From: Roseicyclus salinarum
Lineage (GTDB): Bacteria; Pseudomonadota; Alphaproteobacteria; Rhodobacterales; Rhodobacteraceae
Reading direction: 5' to 3'
DNA: 64,000 bases
Assembly: GCF_029624655.1 (NCBI RefSeq)
Contig: NZ_JARRSA010000004.1
Span: 119,844-183,843, forward strand
The position numbers and the translations under genes were made by a program. Shown piece by piece: positions 36,192 to 46,048 of the stretch (positions are counted from its first letter, which is position 1; each line of letters opens with the position of its first letter). The notes beneath the pieces were generated by a model. The model had not been told where the DNA came from. It saw only the letters and a program-made list of their open reading frames with translations, and did not search any database.

Positions 36192-38000
36192 ATGATGCCA
36201 CTCGACGACCGGATCGCCAGCGTCACCGCGCGGATCGAGCAAAGATCCCGCGAGACGCGCGCAACCTATCTCGACCGGATGCGCCGCCTCGGCGAGGAGG
36301 GGCCGCGCCGCGCGCATCTCAGTTGCGGCAACCAGGCCCACGCCTATGCCGCGATGGGTGCGGACAAGGACGCCCTCGTCGGCGACCGAGCGCCCAACCT
36401 TGGCGTCGTCACCGCCTACAACGACATGCTGAGCGCGCATCAGCCGTTCAAGGACTACCCCGACCGCATCAAGGACGCCGCGCGCCGTGCCGGCGCCACG
36501 GCGCAGGTGGCGGGCGGCGTGCCCGCGATGTGCGACGGCGTCACGCAGGGCCAGACGGGGATGGAACTCAGCCTCTTCTCGCGCGACGTGATCGCCCTGG
36601 CCGCCGGCGTCGCGCTTTCGCACAACACCTTCGACGCGGCGCTCTATCTCGGCGTCTGCGACAAGATCGTGCCGGGCCTCGTCATCGCCGCGGCGACCTT
36701 CGGCTACATTCCCGGCATCTTCGTCCCCGCAGGCCCCATGACAAGCGGACTGCCCAACGACGAGAAATCGAAGGTCCGCCAGCAATTCGCCTCGGGCGAA
36801 ATCGGCCGCGCCAAGCTGATGGAAGCCGAGATGGCCTCCTACCACGGGCCGGGCACCTGCACCTTCTACGGCACCGCGAATTCCAACCAGATGCTGATGG
36901 AGTTCATGGGGCTGCACCTGCCCGGCGCCTCCTTCGTGAACCCCGGCACGCCGCTCCGCGACGCGCTGACCGACGCCGCAGCCGAGCGCGCGGCCGCGAT
37001 CACAGCGCTTGGCAACGACTACCGGCCGGTCTGCGACATCCTCGACGAGAAGGCCTTCGTGAACGGCATGGTCGGCCTGATGGCCACGGGCGGCTCGACC
37101 AACCTCGTGATCCACCTCGTGGCCATGGCGCGGGCCGCGGGCGTGGTGCTCGACCCGGCCGATTTCGCCGACATCTCGGCGGCGACGCCGCTCATGGCGC
37201 GGGTCTATCCCAACGGCCTCGCCGACGTGAACCATTTCCACGCCGCGGGCGGCCTCGGCTACATGATCGGCGAGCTTCTCGACGCGGGCCTCCTGCATCC
37301 CGACACCGAGACGGTGGCGGGCAGGGGCCTCGCACTCTACACGCGCGAGCCCCGGCTCGACGGCGGCGCGCTCGCCTGGGCGGAGGGTGCGAAGACCACC
37401 CTCAACGACAGGATCCTGCGGCCCGCCTCCGATCCGTTCCAGCCCACCGGCGGCCTCGTCGAGCTTGAGGGCAACCTCGGGCGCGGGGTGATGAAGGTGT
37501 CGGCCGTCGACGCCGAGCGCCACGTGATCGAGGCGCCCGCCGCCGTCTTCGAGGACCAGGGCGCGGTGAAGGAGGCCTTCCGCGCCGGAAGGCTCGACCG
37601 CGACGTCGTCGTCGTCGTGCGCTTCCAGGGCCCGAAGGCCAACGGAATGCCCGAGCTTCACGCGCTCACCCCCATCCTCGCCGTCCTGCAGGATCGCGGC
37701 CACAAGGTCGCGCTCGTGACGGACGGGCGCATGTCGGGCGCTTCGGGCAAGGTGCCCTCAGCGATACACGTCGCGCCCGAGGCGCTCGACGGCGGGCTCA
37801 TCGGCAAGCTCGCGGACGGCGACGTCGTGCGCGTCGACGCCGTCGCGGGGCGGATCGAGGTCCTGACCGACGGCGTGGCCGACCGGCAGGCCGCGGTGCC
37901 CGACCTTTCCGCGAACGCGTGGGGCGTGGGCCGCGAGCTCTTCGAGGTCTTTCGCAACCGCGCGGGGCCCGCGACCATGGGCGCGGGCGTCGTCGTGTGA
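36192..38000 (+). CDS. edd: Phosphogluconate dehydratase
   Basis: A 602-residue IlvD/Edd-family iron-sulfur dehydratase that turns 6-phosphogluconate into 2-keto-3-deoxy-6-phosphogluconate. Cluster-region cysteines are in [34 protein letters not shown] and [25 protein letters not shown] and [16 protein letters not shown] are conserved family segments. The ATG at 36192 follows GAAGGGGAT; the earlier in-frame ATG at 36162 would leave only five bases to the operator. It lies after aglK, 101 bases away, with its own operator. Confidence 0.95.
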   Translation: MMPLDDRIASVTARIEQRSRETRATYLDRMRRLGEEGPRRAHLSCGNQAHAYAAMGADKDALVGDRAPNLGVVTAYNDMLSAHQPFKDYPDRIKDAARRAGATAQVAGGVPAMCDGVTQGQTGMELSLFSRDVIALAAGVALSHNTFDAALYLGVCDKIVPGLVIAAATFGYIPGIFVPAGPMTSGLPNDEKSKVRQQFASGEIGRAKLMEAEMASYHGPGTCTFYGTANSNQMLMEFMGLHLPGASFVNPGTPLRDALTDAAAERAAAITALGNDYRPVCDILDEKAFVNGMVGLMATGGSTNLVIHLVAMARAAGVVLDPADFADISAATPLMARVYPNGLADVNHFHAAGGLGYMIGELLDAGLLHPDTETVAGRGLALYTREPRLDGGALAWAEGAKTTLNDRILRPASDPFQPTGGLVELEGNLGRGVMKVSAVDAERHVIEAPAAVFEDQGAVKEAFRAGRLDRDVVVVVRFQGPKANGMPELHALTPILAVLQDRGHKVALVTDGRMSGASGKVPSAIHVAPEALDGGLIGKLADGDVVRVDAVAGRIEVLTDGVADRQAAVPDLSANAWGVGRELFEVFRNRAGPATMGAGVVV

Positions 38001-38030
38001 CCCCGTCATGATCGCGCGCGCGCCCGTCCC

Positions 38031-38100
38031 CTGCTTCATCTTTCTCCAAGTACGCCCGCCGAAGGCGTCGGCGGCGCCGAGGTCCCACCGGGGCCGAGGC
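38031..38100 (-). repeat. Dispersed intergenic repeat between edd and eda, copy 2
   Basis: Read on the minus strand: GACGCCTTCGGCGG, then GCGTACTTGGAGAAAGATGAAGC (split as hairpin part and tail). It aligns over about 70 bases with the copy at 63928-64000 in the same orientation. It splits edd from eda, which are usually closer together. Confidence 0.6.
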
Positions 38101-38165
38101 GGCGCGGCCCGGATCGGCGCCGCAGGCGTCGAGACCTTTTCCACCAGCCACGAAGACGAACCCCG

Positions 38166-38807
38166 ATGACCCCAGCCGACCAGAGCCGCATCACCCGAGA
38201 CATCGCCCACCTCGCGCCGATCGTCCCCGTCCTCGTCGTGGAGGACCCCGCCCATGCCGTGCCTCTGGCCACCGCGCTCGTGGCGGGAGGGCTTCCCGCG
38301 CTCGAGGTCACGCTGCGCACGCCCGCCGCGCTCGACGCGATCGCGGCGATGGCCGAGGTGCCGGGCGGCGTCGTCGGCGCGGGCACGCTGCTGACGGCGG
38401 CCGACGTGCGGGCCGCGAAGGCGGCGGGCGCGAAGTTCGGCGTCTCGCCGGGCGCGACGGACGAGCTGATCGCGGCCTGCATCGCCGAAGACCTGCCGCT
38501 TCTTCCGGGCGCGGCCACCGCGTCGGAGGCGATGGCGCTCCTGGCGCGCGGCTACGACATGCTGAAGTTCTTCCCCGCCGAAGCCGCCGGCGGCGTGGCC
38601 TATCTCAAGTCCCTCGCCGGGCCGCTCCCGCAGATCGGCTTCTGTCCCACGGGCGGCGTCTCGGCCGCGAACGCGGCCTCCTATCTCGCCGCGCCGAACG
38701 TGATCTGCGCGGGCGGCTCGTGGATCGCCCCGAAGGATCGCGTGGCCGCGGGCGACTGGGCGGCCATCGAGGCGCTCGCGCGCGAGGCGGCCGGCCTTCG
38801 CGGCTGA
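38166..38807 (+). CDS. eda: 2-dehydro-3-deoxyphosphogluconate aldolase
   Basis: A 213-residue class I aldolase trimer subunit that splits KDPG into pyruvate and glyceraldehyde 3-phosphate. The general-base Glu is in ALEVTLRTP, the Schiff-base Lys in DMLKFFPAEAAGG, and GAGTLLTAADV and FCPTGGVSAANA are the phosphate-binding segments. It completes the Entner-Doudoroff pathway with zwf, pgl and edd. It follows edd by 165 bases holding a repeat element, so it may be co-transcribed. Confidence 0.95.
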   Translation: MTPADQSRITRDIAHLAPIVPVLVVEDPAHAVPLATALVAGGLPALEVTLRTPAALDAIAAMAEVPGGVVGAGTLLTAADVRAAKAAGAKFGVSPGATDELIAACIAEDLPLLPGAATASEAMALLARGYDMLKFFPAEAAGGVAYLKSLAGPLPQIGFCPTGGVSAANAASYLAAPNVICAGGSWIAPKDRVAAGDWAAIEALAREAAGLRG

Positions 38808-38840
38808 CGCCAGACGCCAGACGCCAGACGCCGGACGCCC
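38806..38840 (+). repeat. Five tandem 7-bp units at the eda stop
   Basis: GACGCCA occurs three times, followed by GACGCCG and GACGCCC, starting within the eda stop codon. It is a short direct tandem array, probably a slippage product. Confidence 0.7.
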
Positions 38841-39171
38841 CCGCGTCCCGCTCCGCTTCCCACGCAATCACCGCTGACCGCGCGGCGTCGCCCGCTCCTG
38901 CGCGGAACCGCGGGCGGGCCGCAGGCGTTTTGCCTCGACTGCCAGGGGCCAATTGCCGCTGACGCCGGGTTCTCAAGGGGGCCTTCCGTCGCGGAAACGG
39001 CCGCGCAGGCCGGGCTTCGCCGACGCGCGGGGCCGCATCCGGCGGGCTGCCGCTCAACACGCAGGCGTGAGTGGCGGACGGCGCAACCAATGGACATGTG
39101 GTGCGTTGCAGGACTGGCGGACGCAATCGACGCTCCGCCACCTCGTCGAGCAAACGAAAGGACGACAAGAC
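38841..39171. other. Non-coding stretch before outer membrane protein gene
   Basis: About 330 bases with no convincing gene. It is GC-rich and holds short inverted repeats, for example GGCGGA (39116-39121) with TCCGCC (39134-39139) around a 12-nt loop, in the leader of the outer membrane protein gene. No clear promoter or known riboswitch is recognised. Confidence 0.4.
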
Positions 39172-39822
39172 ATGACCAGGAAAACGAACGCGGCGCGCGC
39201 GGGACGGCTGGCGATCACGGCAAGTGCGCTGTCCATGGCCGCCATGCCCGTTTTCGCAGGCGGCATCGCAGAACCCGCTCCGGCGCCGGCCGTCATCCCG
39301 GCGGCGCCCGCCCCGGCGCCCAGCGCCGACTGGACGGGGTTCTATGCAGGTGGCCAGCTGGAATACGGCGATGTCGGCGTCGGGCTCAATGCCGACCTCA
39401 TCGGCAGCATCACCGAGGACGAGGACACGACCGGCGACGGCTTTCTCGGCGGCGTCTTCGCGGGCTACCGCTATGACCTCGGCGATTACGTCATGGGCGT
39501 CGAGCTCGACCATAACGCGGCCGACATCGACCTCGACAACGGCAGCCTCGAAAGCATTTCGCGGCTCGGCGTGGAGGCCGGCTTCGACGCGGGCCGCGCG
39601 CTGTTCTACGGAACCGCCGGCGCTGCCAATGCCCGCATCGACGTGGCGGGCGATACCTCCAGCAGCAACGGCTACTTCTACGGCGTCGGCATGGACTACG
39701 CCGTGACGCAGCAGGTCACCGTGGGCGCCGAGCTTCTCCAGCACGAGTTCGACGACTTCGACAATGGCGGCGAGGACGTGGACGCCACCACCTTCGGCAT
39801 CAACGCGGCCTTCCGCTTCTGA
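39172..39822 (+). CDS. Outer membrane beta-barrel protein (OmpA-like/Omp25 type)
   Basis: A 216-residue protein with a signal peptide ending at VFAGG, a Pro/Ala linker (residues 33-50), then [13 protein letters not shown], the usual first strand of small eight-stranded porin-like barrels in alphaproteobacteria. Alternating hydrophobic strands follow, with acidic loops and a C-terminal Phe (AAFRF) for BAM recognition. ATG 39172 follows AAAGGA. A strong terminator after it shows a single-gene unit. Function is probably structural. Confidence 0.82.
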   Translation: MTRKTNAARAGRLAITASALSMAAMPVFAGGIAEPAPAPAVIPAAPAPAPSADWTGFYAGGQLEYGDVGVGLNADLIGSITEDEDTTGDGFLGGVFAGYRYDLGDYVMGVELDHNAADIDLDNGSLESISRLGVEAGFDAGRALFYGTAGAANARIDVAGDTSSSNGYFYGVGMDYAVTQQVTVGAELLQHEFDDFDNGGEDVDATTFGINAAFRF

Positions 39823-39848
39823 TCCGATCGTCGTCACCGTCCAAAGAG

Positions 39849-39875
39849 GGCCCGGGCGTTCGCGTCCGGGCCTTT
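39849..39875 (+). terminator. Rho-independent terminator
   Basis: GGCCCGGGCG and CGTCCGGGCC form a 10-bp stem (one G-T pair) around a stable TTCG tetraloop, followed directly by TTT. It lies 27 bases after the outer membrane protein gene. Confidence 0.75.
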
Positions 39876-40063
39876 CTCGTGTCCTCCGCCCGCCTTGCCC
39901 CCGCACGAAGCCTCAGGCCCGTGCGCGCGGCCGGCCACATGGGCTCGGACCTTCGCGCGCCCCGGGCGCTTCCCGCCCCCCCCTGCAGTGTGGTTTCCTT
40001 CGCCCGCGCAACCTGCTAGGTCCGCGCCGCGCGGAAGGCGCGCAGACCGGGTGGAGGGGGTTC

Positions 40064-41467
40064 ATGGTCGAGATCAGGCTGCGGAACTCGATGACGCGAC
40101 AGGTGGAGCGGCTGGAGCCGATCGACCCCTCGAACGTGCGGATGTATGTGTGCGGCCCGACGGTCTACGAGCGCGCGCATCTCGGCAACGCGCGCCCCGC
40201 CGTGGTCTTCGACGTGCTGTTCCGCCTTCTGCGCCACGTCTACGGGGCTGACCGCGTCACCTATGTGCGCAACTTCACCGACGTCGACGACAAGATCAAC
40301 GCCCGTGCCGCCCAGACCGGGAGGCCCATCGGCGAGATCACCGAGGAGACGATCGCATGGTATCTGCAGGACATGGCCGCACTCGGCGTCATGGAGCCCA
40401 CGCACATGCCGCGCGCCACGCGCTACATCGGCGAAATGATCGCCATGATCGAGGACCTGATCGCGCGCGGTCACGCCTACGAGGCCGAGGGCCACGTCCT
40501 GTTCTCGGTCGCGAGCTACGAGGCGTATGGCCGGCTCTCGGGGCGCGCGGTCGACGACATGATCGCGGGCGCCCGCGTCGAGGTCGCCCCCTACAAGCGC
40601 GATCCGATGGACTTCGTGCTTTGGAAGCCGTCCGATGACGACCTGCCTGGCTGGGACAGCCCCTGGGGCCGGGGCCGGCCCGGCTGGCACATCGAATGCT
40701 CGGCCATGGCGCACGAGTTGCTTGGCGACAGCTTCGACATCCACGGCGGCGGCAACGACCTGATGTTTCCGCACCACGAGAACGAGATCGCGCAATCCGC
40801 CTGCGCCCACCCCGAGGGACATTTCGCCTCGATCTGGATGCACAACGAGATGCTTCAGGTCGAGGGCAGGAAGATGTCGAAGTCGCTCGGCAACTTCTTC
40901 ACCGTGCGCGAGCTTCTGGACCAGGGCATCCCGGGCGAGGTGATCCGCTTCGTGTTCCTGTCCACGCATTATTCGAAGCCGATGGACTGGACGGCCGAAA
41001 AGGCGGTCGACGCAGAAGCGACACTGCACGGCTTCATCGAAACCGTCGCGACCGTTCCAGATCCAGGCCTCGCGAGGGAGGTCACGGGGAAACCGGATGC
41101 CCGGATCGTTGAAGCACTGGCTGACGACCTCAATACGCATGGCGCCATAGCCCGGCTTTATGAGCTCCGCGATGCCGGCGACCCTGTTGCGCTCGCCCGA
41201 GGCGTCGTTTTCCTTGGATTGTTGTCGCCTGACGAACTCTTCGTCCGTGTGGAAGATCTCAAGACGGTCTGGCGACTGGCCGAGCCCGTGGCCACAAGGC
41301 TTCAGGCGATGCGTGAAACTGCCATGAAATCCAAGGATTTCAGTGAGGTGGACGCGATCAAGGCGCGACTGTCGGAAGCCGGGTTCTCGGTGCGGATGGC
41401 GAAGGACGCTACGACGATCCGGCCTGAAATCGGGTTCGATCGCTCAGTTCTGGAGGGCTTGGTATGA
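40064..41467 (+). CDS. cysS: Cysteinyl-tRNA synthetase
   Basis: A 467-residue class I aminoacyl-tRNA synthetase. The zinc and signature motifs are [19 protein letters not shown] (HIGH variant HLGN), [24 protein letters not shown] and [15 protein letters not shown]. The N-terminus at ATG 40064 follows GGAGGGGG. The C-terminal part (from about 41040) uses more A/T-ending codons than the rest and its neighbours, although the protein stays in frame and family-like to the end. It precedes cimA by 31 bases. Confidence 0.95.
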   Translation: MVEIRLRNSMTRQVERLEPIDPSNVRMYVCGPTVYERAHLGNARPAVVFDVLFRLLRHVYGADRVTYVRNFTDVDDKINARAAQTGRPIGEITEETIAWYLQDMAALGVMEPTHMPRATRYIGEMIAMIEDLIARGHAYEAEGHVLFSVASYEAYGRLSGRAVDDMIAGARVEVAPYKRDPMDFVLWKPSDDDLPGWDSPWGRGRPGWHIECSAMAHELLGDSFDIHGGGNDLMFPHHENEIAQSACAHPEGHFASIWMHNEMLQVEGRKMSKSLGNFFTVRELLDQGIPGEVIRFVFLSTHYSKPMDWTAEKAVDAEATLHGFIETVATVPDPGLAREVTGKPDARIVEALADDLNTHGAIARLYELRDAGDPVALARGVVFLGLLSPDELFVRVEDLKTVWRLAEPVATRLQAMRETAMKSKDFSEVDAIKARLSEAGFSVRMAKDATTIRPEIGFDRSVLEGLV

Positions 41468-41498
41468 TCATCGGGACGGCGGGCATCCGGTGCGCACC

Positions 41499-43130
41499 AT
41501 GACCCGCGACCGCCTCTACCTCTACGACACGACGCTCCGCGATGGGCAGCAGACGCAGGGCGTCCAGTTCTCGACGCCCGAGAAGGTCCGCATCGCCGAG
41601 GCGCTCGACGCGCTCGGGCTCGACTACATCGAGGGCGGATGGCCGGGTGCGAACCCCACGGATTCGGCCTTCTTCGACGCCGCGCCCCGGACCCGCGCCA
41701 CGATGACGGCCTTCGGCATGACCAAGCGCGCCGGGCGCTCGGCGGCCAACGACGACGTGCTCGCCGCCGTGCTCAACGCGGGAACGCGGGCCGTGTGCCT
41801 TGTGGGCAAGACCCATGACTTCCATGTCACCGAGGCTCTGGGGATCGCGCTGGACGAGAACCTGCAGAACATCTCGGCCTCCGTCGCCCATGTCGTCGCC
41901 GAGGGCCGCGAGGCGCTGTTCGACGCCGAGCACTTCTTCGACGGCTACAAGGCGAACCCCGGCTACGCGTTGTCGTGCGCGCGCGCGGCCTTCGAGGCGG
42001 GCGCGCGCTGGATCGTGCTGTGCGACACCAACGGCGGCACGCTGCCCGGCGAGATCGGGCGGATCGTGGCCGAGGTGATCGCCTCGGGCATCCCCGGCGA
42101 GCACGTCGGCATCCATACCCACAACGACACCGAGACCGCCGTGGCGGGGAGCCTCGCCGCCGTCGAGGCGGGCGCGCGGCAGGTCCAGGGCACGCTCAAC
42201 GGGCTTGGCGAGCGCTGCGGCAACGCCAACCTGACCTCGCTGATCCCGACGCTCCTTCTTAAGGAGCCGTGGGCGAGCCGCTTCGAGACGGGCATCACGC
42301 CCGAGGCGCTCGGCGGTCTCACGCGGACGTCGCGGATGCTCGACGACATCCTGAACCGCGTGCCGATGCGGCAGTCGGCCTATGTCGGCGCCTCCGCCTT
42401 CGCGCACAAGGCGGGACTGCACGCCAGCGCGATCGTCAAGAACCCTGCCACCTACGAGCACGTGGAACCCGCCCTCGTGGGCAACGCCCGCGTCATTCCG
42501 ATGTCGAACCAGGCGGGGCAGTCGAACCTGCGCCGCCGCCTCAAGGAGGCGGGCATCGAGGTCGCGGACGGCGATCCGGCGCTGGCGGCGATCCTGCAGG
42601 ACATCAAGGCGCGCGAGGACGAGGGCTATTCCTACGACACCGCGCAGGCCAGCTTCGAGCTGCTGGCGCGGCGGGCCCTCGGGATCATGCCCCGTTTCTT
42701 CGAGGTGAAGCGCTACCGCGTGACGGTCGAGCGGCGGAAGAACAAGTATGACCGCATGGTCAGCCTCTCGGAGGCCGTGGTCGTTGTGAAGATCGGCGCG
42801 GACAAGATGCTGTCGGTGTCGGAATCGATGGACGAGCACGGCGGCGACCGCGGCCCGGTCAACGCCTTGGCCAAGGCGCTTGCCAAGGACCTGGGGCCTT
42901 ATCAGGGCTATATCGACGACATACGTCTGGTGGACTTCAAGGTGCGCATCACCCAGGGCGGCACCGAGGCGGTCACGCGCGTCGTGATCGACAGCGAGGA
43001 CAGCTCGGGGCGACGCTGGGCGACGGTGGGCGTCTCGCCCAACATCGTGGACGCGAGTTTCGAGGCGCTGCTCGACGCGATCGAATGGAAGCTGGTGCGC
43101 GACGGCGCGCCAGAGGCCCCGAGCGTGTGA
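41499..43130 (+). CDS. cimA: (R)-citramalate synthase
   Basis: A 543-residue member of the LeuA/homocitrate-synthase family that condenses pyruvate and acetyl-CoA for isoleucine synthesis from pyruvate. N-terminal LYDTTLRDGQQTQGVQFS, metal-ligand GIHTHNDTETAVA, and NGLGERCGNANL mark the barrel; the C-terminal regulatory LeuA-dimer domain contains DFKVRITQGGTEAVTRV. The CimA branch is favoured over LeuA by IEGGWPGANP and FFDAAPRT. Follows cysS closely. Confidence 0.88.
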   Translation: MTRDRLYLYDTTLRDGQQTQGVQFSTPEKVRIAEALDALGLDYIEGGWPGANPTDSAFFDAAPRTRATMTAFGMTKRAGRSAANDDVLAAVLNAGTRAVCLVGKTHDFHVTEALGIALDENLQNISASVAHVVAEGREALFDAEHFFDGYKANPGYALSCARAAFEAGARWIVLCDTNGGTLPGEIGRIVAEVIASGIPGEHVGIHTHNDTETAVAGSLAAVEAGARQVQGTLNGLGERCGNANLTSLIPTLLLKEPWASRFETGITPEALGGLTRTSRMLDDILNRVPMRQSAYVGASAFAHKAGLHASAIVKNPATYEHVEPALVGNARVIPMSNQAGQSNLRRRLKEAGIEVADGDPALAAILQDIKAREDEGYSYDTAQASFELLARRALGIMPRFFEVKRYRVTVERRKNKYDRMVSLSEAVVVVKIGADKMLSVSESMDEHGGDRGPVNALAKALAKDLGPYQGYIDDIRLVDFKVRITQGGTEAVTRVVIDSEDSSGRRWATVGVSPNIVDASFEALLDAIEWKLVRDGAPEAPSV

Positions 43131-43179
43131 CGCGCCTCGTTACGCGGCGGGCGAACCCAACCTGACAGGGAACTGATCG

Positions 43180-43938
43180 ATGGACATGGACAGATTTCTC
43201 CGCTTCCACGAGGGCGTCTCGCGGCAGGGGCCTGGCACGCCGGACGACGTGTCCTGGGCGGTGAAGGCGGCCGGCACGAAGGCGGGGGCGCGGGTGCTCG
43301 ACGCGGGCGCGGGCGTGGGCGAGGACATCCGCGCGCTCCGCGAGGCGATCCCGGAGGCGCGTGTCGTGGCGCTGGAGGCGCACGAGGGCTTCGTCGAGGC
43401 GATCTCGGGGCGCTACGGGCCCGAGGTGACGGCGATCCACGGCTCGATGGGGCCCCAACCGGGCTTCGACGGGTCGGCGCCGGTCGATCTGGCCGAAAAC
43501 GGCCCCTTCGACCTGATCTGGTCGGCGGGCGCCATCTACTTCGTGGGCGTCGGGACGGCGTTGGAGCACTGGAAGGGCGCGCTGGCCGAAGGCGGCGCCG
43601 CAGCCTTCACCGCGCCCGTGTTCTTCACCGACACGCCGTCCGAGGAGGCGGTGGCGTTCTGGCAGGGCGACAAGGTGGACACCGTCGGGGCGCTGAGGGA
43701 CGCGGTCGCCGGGGCCGGGTACCGCATCCTCGCCGAACGCCGCGAACCCGATGCGGGCTGGGAGGCCTATTTCGCGGCGCAGGCCGTCCGTATCGCGACG
43801 CTGCGCGAGGACATCCTGCAGGGCCGCGAAGACGCCGCGATGGCCGAGATCCTCGACCAGGCCGAGCACGAGGCCGAGGCGTGGCGCAAGCTGAAGGACG
43901 AGGTCGGCTACCACGCGGTCGTCGCGGCGCCGGCATGA
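43180..43938 (+). CDS. Class I SAM-dependent methyltransferase
   Basis: A 252-residue Rossmann-type methyltransferase: motif I ARVLDAGAGVGEDIRAL at about residues 38-54, motif II ARVVALEAHEGFV, motif IV FDLIWSAGAIYFVG. The acceptor cannot be read from sequence. It overlaps the next gene by four bases and follows cimA by 49 bases. Confidence 0.85.
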   Translation: MDMDRFLRFHEGVSRQGPGTPDDVSWAVKAAGTKAGARVLDAGAGVGEDIRALREAIPEARVVALEAHEGFVEAISGRYGPEVTAIHGSMGPQPGFDGSAPVDLAENGPFDLIWSAGAIYFVGVGTALEHWKGALAEGGAAAFTAPVFFTDTPSEEAVAFWQGDKVDTVGALRDAVAGAGYRILAERREPDAGWEAYFAAQAVRIATLREDILQGREDAAMAEILDQAEHEAEAWRKLKDEVGYHAVVAAPA

Positions 43939-44705
43939 GCCTTCAGGCCTGCGCCGGGCTGGTCGAGCGCGGCGATCCCGAACGCTTCCGCGCCACGATG
44001 GCCACCCCGCCCGAGGCGCGGCGCGTGCTGTTTCCGGTCTATGCCTTCAACGTCGAGGTCAGCCGTGCGCCCTGGGTCACGGAAGAACCGATGATCGCCG
44101 AGATGCGACTGCAATTCTGGCGCGACGTCGCCGAGGAGATCGGCCAGCGCGCGACGCCCCGGGCGCACGAGGTGGCCGCGCCCCTCGCCGAGGCGGTGCA
44201 ACCGGAGGACTGGCACCTGCTCGACGGCCTCGTTGCGGCGCGCCGCTGGGACATCCACAAGGACGCCTTCGAGGACGAGGCGCATTTCGACGCCTATCTC
44301 GATGCGACGGGCGGAAACCTCGCATGGGCGGCGGCGCGCGCACTCGGGGCGCCCGACGCGGCCGAGCCCGTGGTCCGGGACGCGGCGTGGGCCTTCGCGC
44401 TGGCGGGCTTCCTGCGCGCGGTGCCGGAACTGGCGGCGCGGGGGCGCGTGCCGCTTCTGGATGGCCGGGACGAGGGGGTGGCCGCGCTGGCGGAGCGCGG
44501 AGTGTCACGGCTGGCGGCCGCCCGCGTCCGGCGGCGGCTCGTTCCGCGACGGGCGGGCTATGCGCTTTTCGCCGGCTGGCAGGCCGGGCCGCTTCTGGAA
44601 CAGGCGCGCGCCGAGCCGTGGCGCGTGGGGCAGGGCGCGCTCGGCCTCGGGGCGGCGTCGCAGAGCTGGGGCCTGCTGCGCATGGGCCTCACGGGCCGCT
44701 GGTAG
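43935..44705 (+). CDS. Squalene/phytoene synthase-like protein
   Basis: A 256-residue all-helical protein with the family core (VLFPVYAFNVEVSRAPWVTEEPMIAEMRLQFWRD, then a DGLV..RRWDI segment). The two DxxxD metal sites of active head-to-head prenyl synthases are not clear, so it resembles the NDUFAF6-type group linked to respiratory complex I assembly. ATG 43935 overlaps the methyltransferase stop (ATGA). Confidence 0.75.
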   Translation: MSLQACAGLVERGDPERFRATMATPPEARRVLFPVYAFNVEVSRAPWVTEEPMIAEMRLQFWRDVAEEIGQRATPRAHEVAAPLAEAVQPEDWHLLDGLVAARRWDIHKDAFEDEAHFDAYLDATGGNLAWAAARALGAPDAAEPVVRDAAWAFALAGFLRAVPELAARGRVPLLDGRDEGVAALAERGVSRLAAARVRRRLVPRRAGYALFAGWQAGPLLEQARAEPWRVGQGALGLGAASQSWGLLRMGLTGRW

Positions 44706-44706
44706 C

Positions 44707-45954
44707 TTAGGGAAAGGCGGTTTCCCGCGGCCTGAGCGCGAGGTAGATCAGCGCCCCCCCGGCCAGCGCGAGGAAAGGCACCATCGCGAGGTTGACCGCG
44801 TTCCAGCCCGCCACCACGTCCTGCCCCGAATTCATCAGCACGCCCGAGGCGAGCGAGGCGAAGGTCACGCAGCCGAACACGAGGAAGTCGTTCATGCCCT
44901 GCACGCGGCCGCGCTCCTCGATTGAATGGGCCTGCGTCAGCAGCGCCGTGGCGCCGATGAAACCGAAGTTCCAGCCGACGCCAAGCAGGACCAGCGCGCC
45001 GAAGAACTGGAACAGCTCCACCCCGGTCAGCGCGATGCCGCCCGCGAGCGCCAGCAGGAACAGCCCGATCCCCACGATGCGCATGGCGCCGAAACGCGCG
45101 ATCAGGTGGCCCGTGAAGAAGGACGGCGCGAACATCGCGACCACATGGGCCGAGACGACGTCGGCCGCCGTGCCGGTCCCGAAGCCGCAGCCGACCATGG
45201 CCAGCGGCGTCGAGGTCATCATCAGGTTCATCAGCGCGTAGGAGACCATCGCGCAGATGATGGCCACCGCGATCTTCGGGTCGCGCAGAAGCTCCAGCCG
45301 GGTCCGGCCGGCGGGCGCGTCCGGCGCGGGGGGCCTCGGCTTCGGTACGTCGAGCGCAAGAAACAGCGCCGCGCCGAGCGCGTTGATCGCGACCACGGCG
45401 AGGTATGTGCCGACGAAGGGCACCACGGTCGCCTCGGCCGTGAGCTTCACCAGTTGCGGACCGATCAGGGCCGATACGAGGCCGCCCGCCATGACGTAGG
45501 AGATCGCCTTTGGACGGAACGTCTCGGATGCCGTGTCGGCGGCGGCGAACCGGTAGAAGCCCTGCGCCGACATGTAGATGCCGGTGAGGTAGGAGCCGAG
45601 GAGAAAGACCGGGAAGCTGTCGATCCAGAGGCCCCATGCCGCGAGCAGGCCGCCGAGGCCGCCCCCGAGCACGCCGGCAAGGAACCCCGCGCGCCGCCCG
45701 AAACGCTGCATCAGCGCCGATAGCCACGGCGCGGTCGTCATCGAGCCGAAGACGATCAGCGAGATCGGGATCGTGGCGAGCGCCGGCGTGGGCGCGATCG
45801 TCAGGCCGGCAAGCCCGCCGATGACGAAGATCATGGGCATCTGGCTGCCCAGAAGCGCCTGCGCGGCCACGAGCACGGAGACGTTGCGCCGCGCGCGGCG
45901 ATCGTCGGAAAGGCTGTCGTCGGAGGGGGGGTGGGAAAGGCTGGCGTCGGTCAT
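44707..45954 (-). CDS. MFS transporter
   Basis: A 415-residue protein with about 12 transmembrane helices (for example VLVAAQALLGSQMPMIFVIGGLAGL and ALVLLGVGWNFGFIGATALL). The motif-A-like loop after helix 2 is LMQRFGRRAGFLAG, and the second-half counterpart ends in HLIARFGAMRIVG. Substrate unknown. ATG at 45952-45954 was taken as the start because upstream sequence is not protein-like; the neighbour at 46049 is divergent. Confidence 0.85.
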   Translation of the reverse strand: MTDASLSHPPSDDSLSDDRRARRNVSVLVAAQALLGSQMPMIFVIGGLAGLTIAPTPALATIPISLIVFGSMTTAPWLSALMQRFGRRAGFLAGVLGGGLGGLLAAWGLWIDSFPVFLLGSYLTGIYMSAQGFYRFAAADTASETFRPKAISYVMAGGLVSALIGPQLVKLTAEATVVPFVGTYLAVVAINALGAALFLALDVPKPRPPAPDAPAGRTRLELLRDPKIAVAIICAMVSYALMNLMMTSTPLAMVGCGFGTGTAADVVSAHVVAMFAPSFFTGHLIARFGAMRIVGIGLFLLALAGGIALTGVELFQFFGALVLLGVGWNFGFIGATALLTQAHSIEERGRVQGMNDFLVFGCVTFASLASGVLMNSGQDVVAGWNAVNLAMVPFLALAGGALIYLALRPRETAFP

Positions 45955-46048
45955 GGCCAGAGCGCTACAGGATGGCAGGGGCGTGGTCCAGAGCATCCGC
46001 CGCCGCAGCGCGGGCGGGCCGCGCCGCACCGAGGGAAGGAGCGGGGAC

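Noticed and set aside
38806..38840. CRISPR-like array
   Set aside because: Units are only 7 bases with no spacers and no cas genes are present.
40064..41467. Frameshift or truncation of cysS suggested by the compositional change
   Set aside because: The frame continues uninterrupted to a family-like C-terminus ([18 protein letters not shown]), so the gene looks intact.
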